Positions 15,374 through 15,432 of a stretch of 15,432 nt of DNA are shown here, in pieces. This DNA comes from Saccoglossus kowalevskii (lineage: Eukaryota > Hemichordata > Enteropneusta > Harrimaniidae), in the NCBI RefSeq assembly GCF_000003605.2, contig NW_003151756.1, positions 191,589-207,020 of the forward strand. The letters run 5' to 3'. The position numbers were made by a program, and so were the translations under genes. The notes beneath the pieces were generated by a model, which did no database searches, was not told the DNA's origin, and was given only the letters and a program-made list of their open reading frames with translations. Position 1 is the stretch's first letter. Every line of letters starts with the position of its first letter.

Positions 15374-15432
15374 TGGTGTGGGTTTAATTACAGTGTGTGG
15401 TAGTTAAATAATAATCTTGTAGTTCAATAATT

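Overview
The window is AT-rich eukaryotic DNA with short exons, GT-AG introns, minisatellites and small DNA-transposon remnants. Its two real genes are metazoan: a cornichon homolog 4 (CNIH4) gene and a Mab-21/cGAS-like gene. A marine invertebrate fits best, because Mab-21/cGLR expansions and FLYWCH-MULE transposons are common there, but the sequence does not fix the species or phylum.

Layout. CNIH4 lies on the minus strand, from its ATG at 10099 down to at least 2408. Four exons (10022-10099, 6516-6584, 4092-4204, 2408-2548) join in consistent phase into 133 residues that match CNIH4 end to end, apart from a short last exon that I could not place. Its introns hold most of the left part of the window: a 33-copy, 36-bp minisatellite (2767-3978, intron 3), a TA-flanked foldback element (4237-4416, intron 2), and in intron 1 a decayed paired-domain (Pax-like) ORF (8115-8440, plus), a decayed PB1-like ORF (8713-8935, minus) and an unidentified coding-like patch (9691-9870). 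Two more TA-flanked elements lie at 542-638 and 1978-2185.

Head-to-head with CNIH4, 356 bp away, is a two-exon plus-strand gene (10456-10975 and 12025-12671, 388 aa) of the Mab-21/cGAS-like nucleotidyltransferase superfamily. The gap between the two ATGs holds an exact TCTCGCGAGA palindrome, an element known from TATA-less bidirectional promoters. CNIH4 is an ER-exit cargo adaptor and the Mab-21 protein may be a nucleic-acid sensor or a pseudoenzyme; nothing suggests a shared pathway beyond the promoter.

The right end (13539-15432) is repeat and transposon territory: about 2.8 tandem copies of a 206-208-bp repeat, a homopolymer-rich junction, then an internally deleted FLYWCH/MULE transposase gene. 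That gene has its own TATA box, a correctly spaced initiator and three identical TCF/LEF-type sites upstream. The FLYWCH finger, split by a 138-bp intron, runs almost directly into the transposase C-terminus, and the catalytic middle is missing.

No tRNA, rRNA or CRISPR array was seen. All family assignments were made by eye from translated motifs and splice phase, not by database search.
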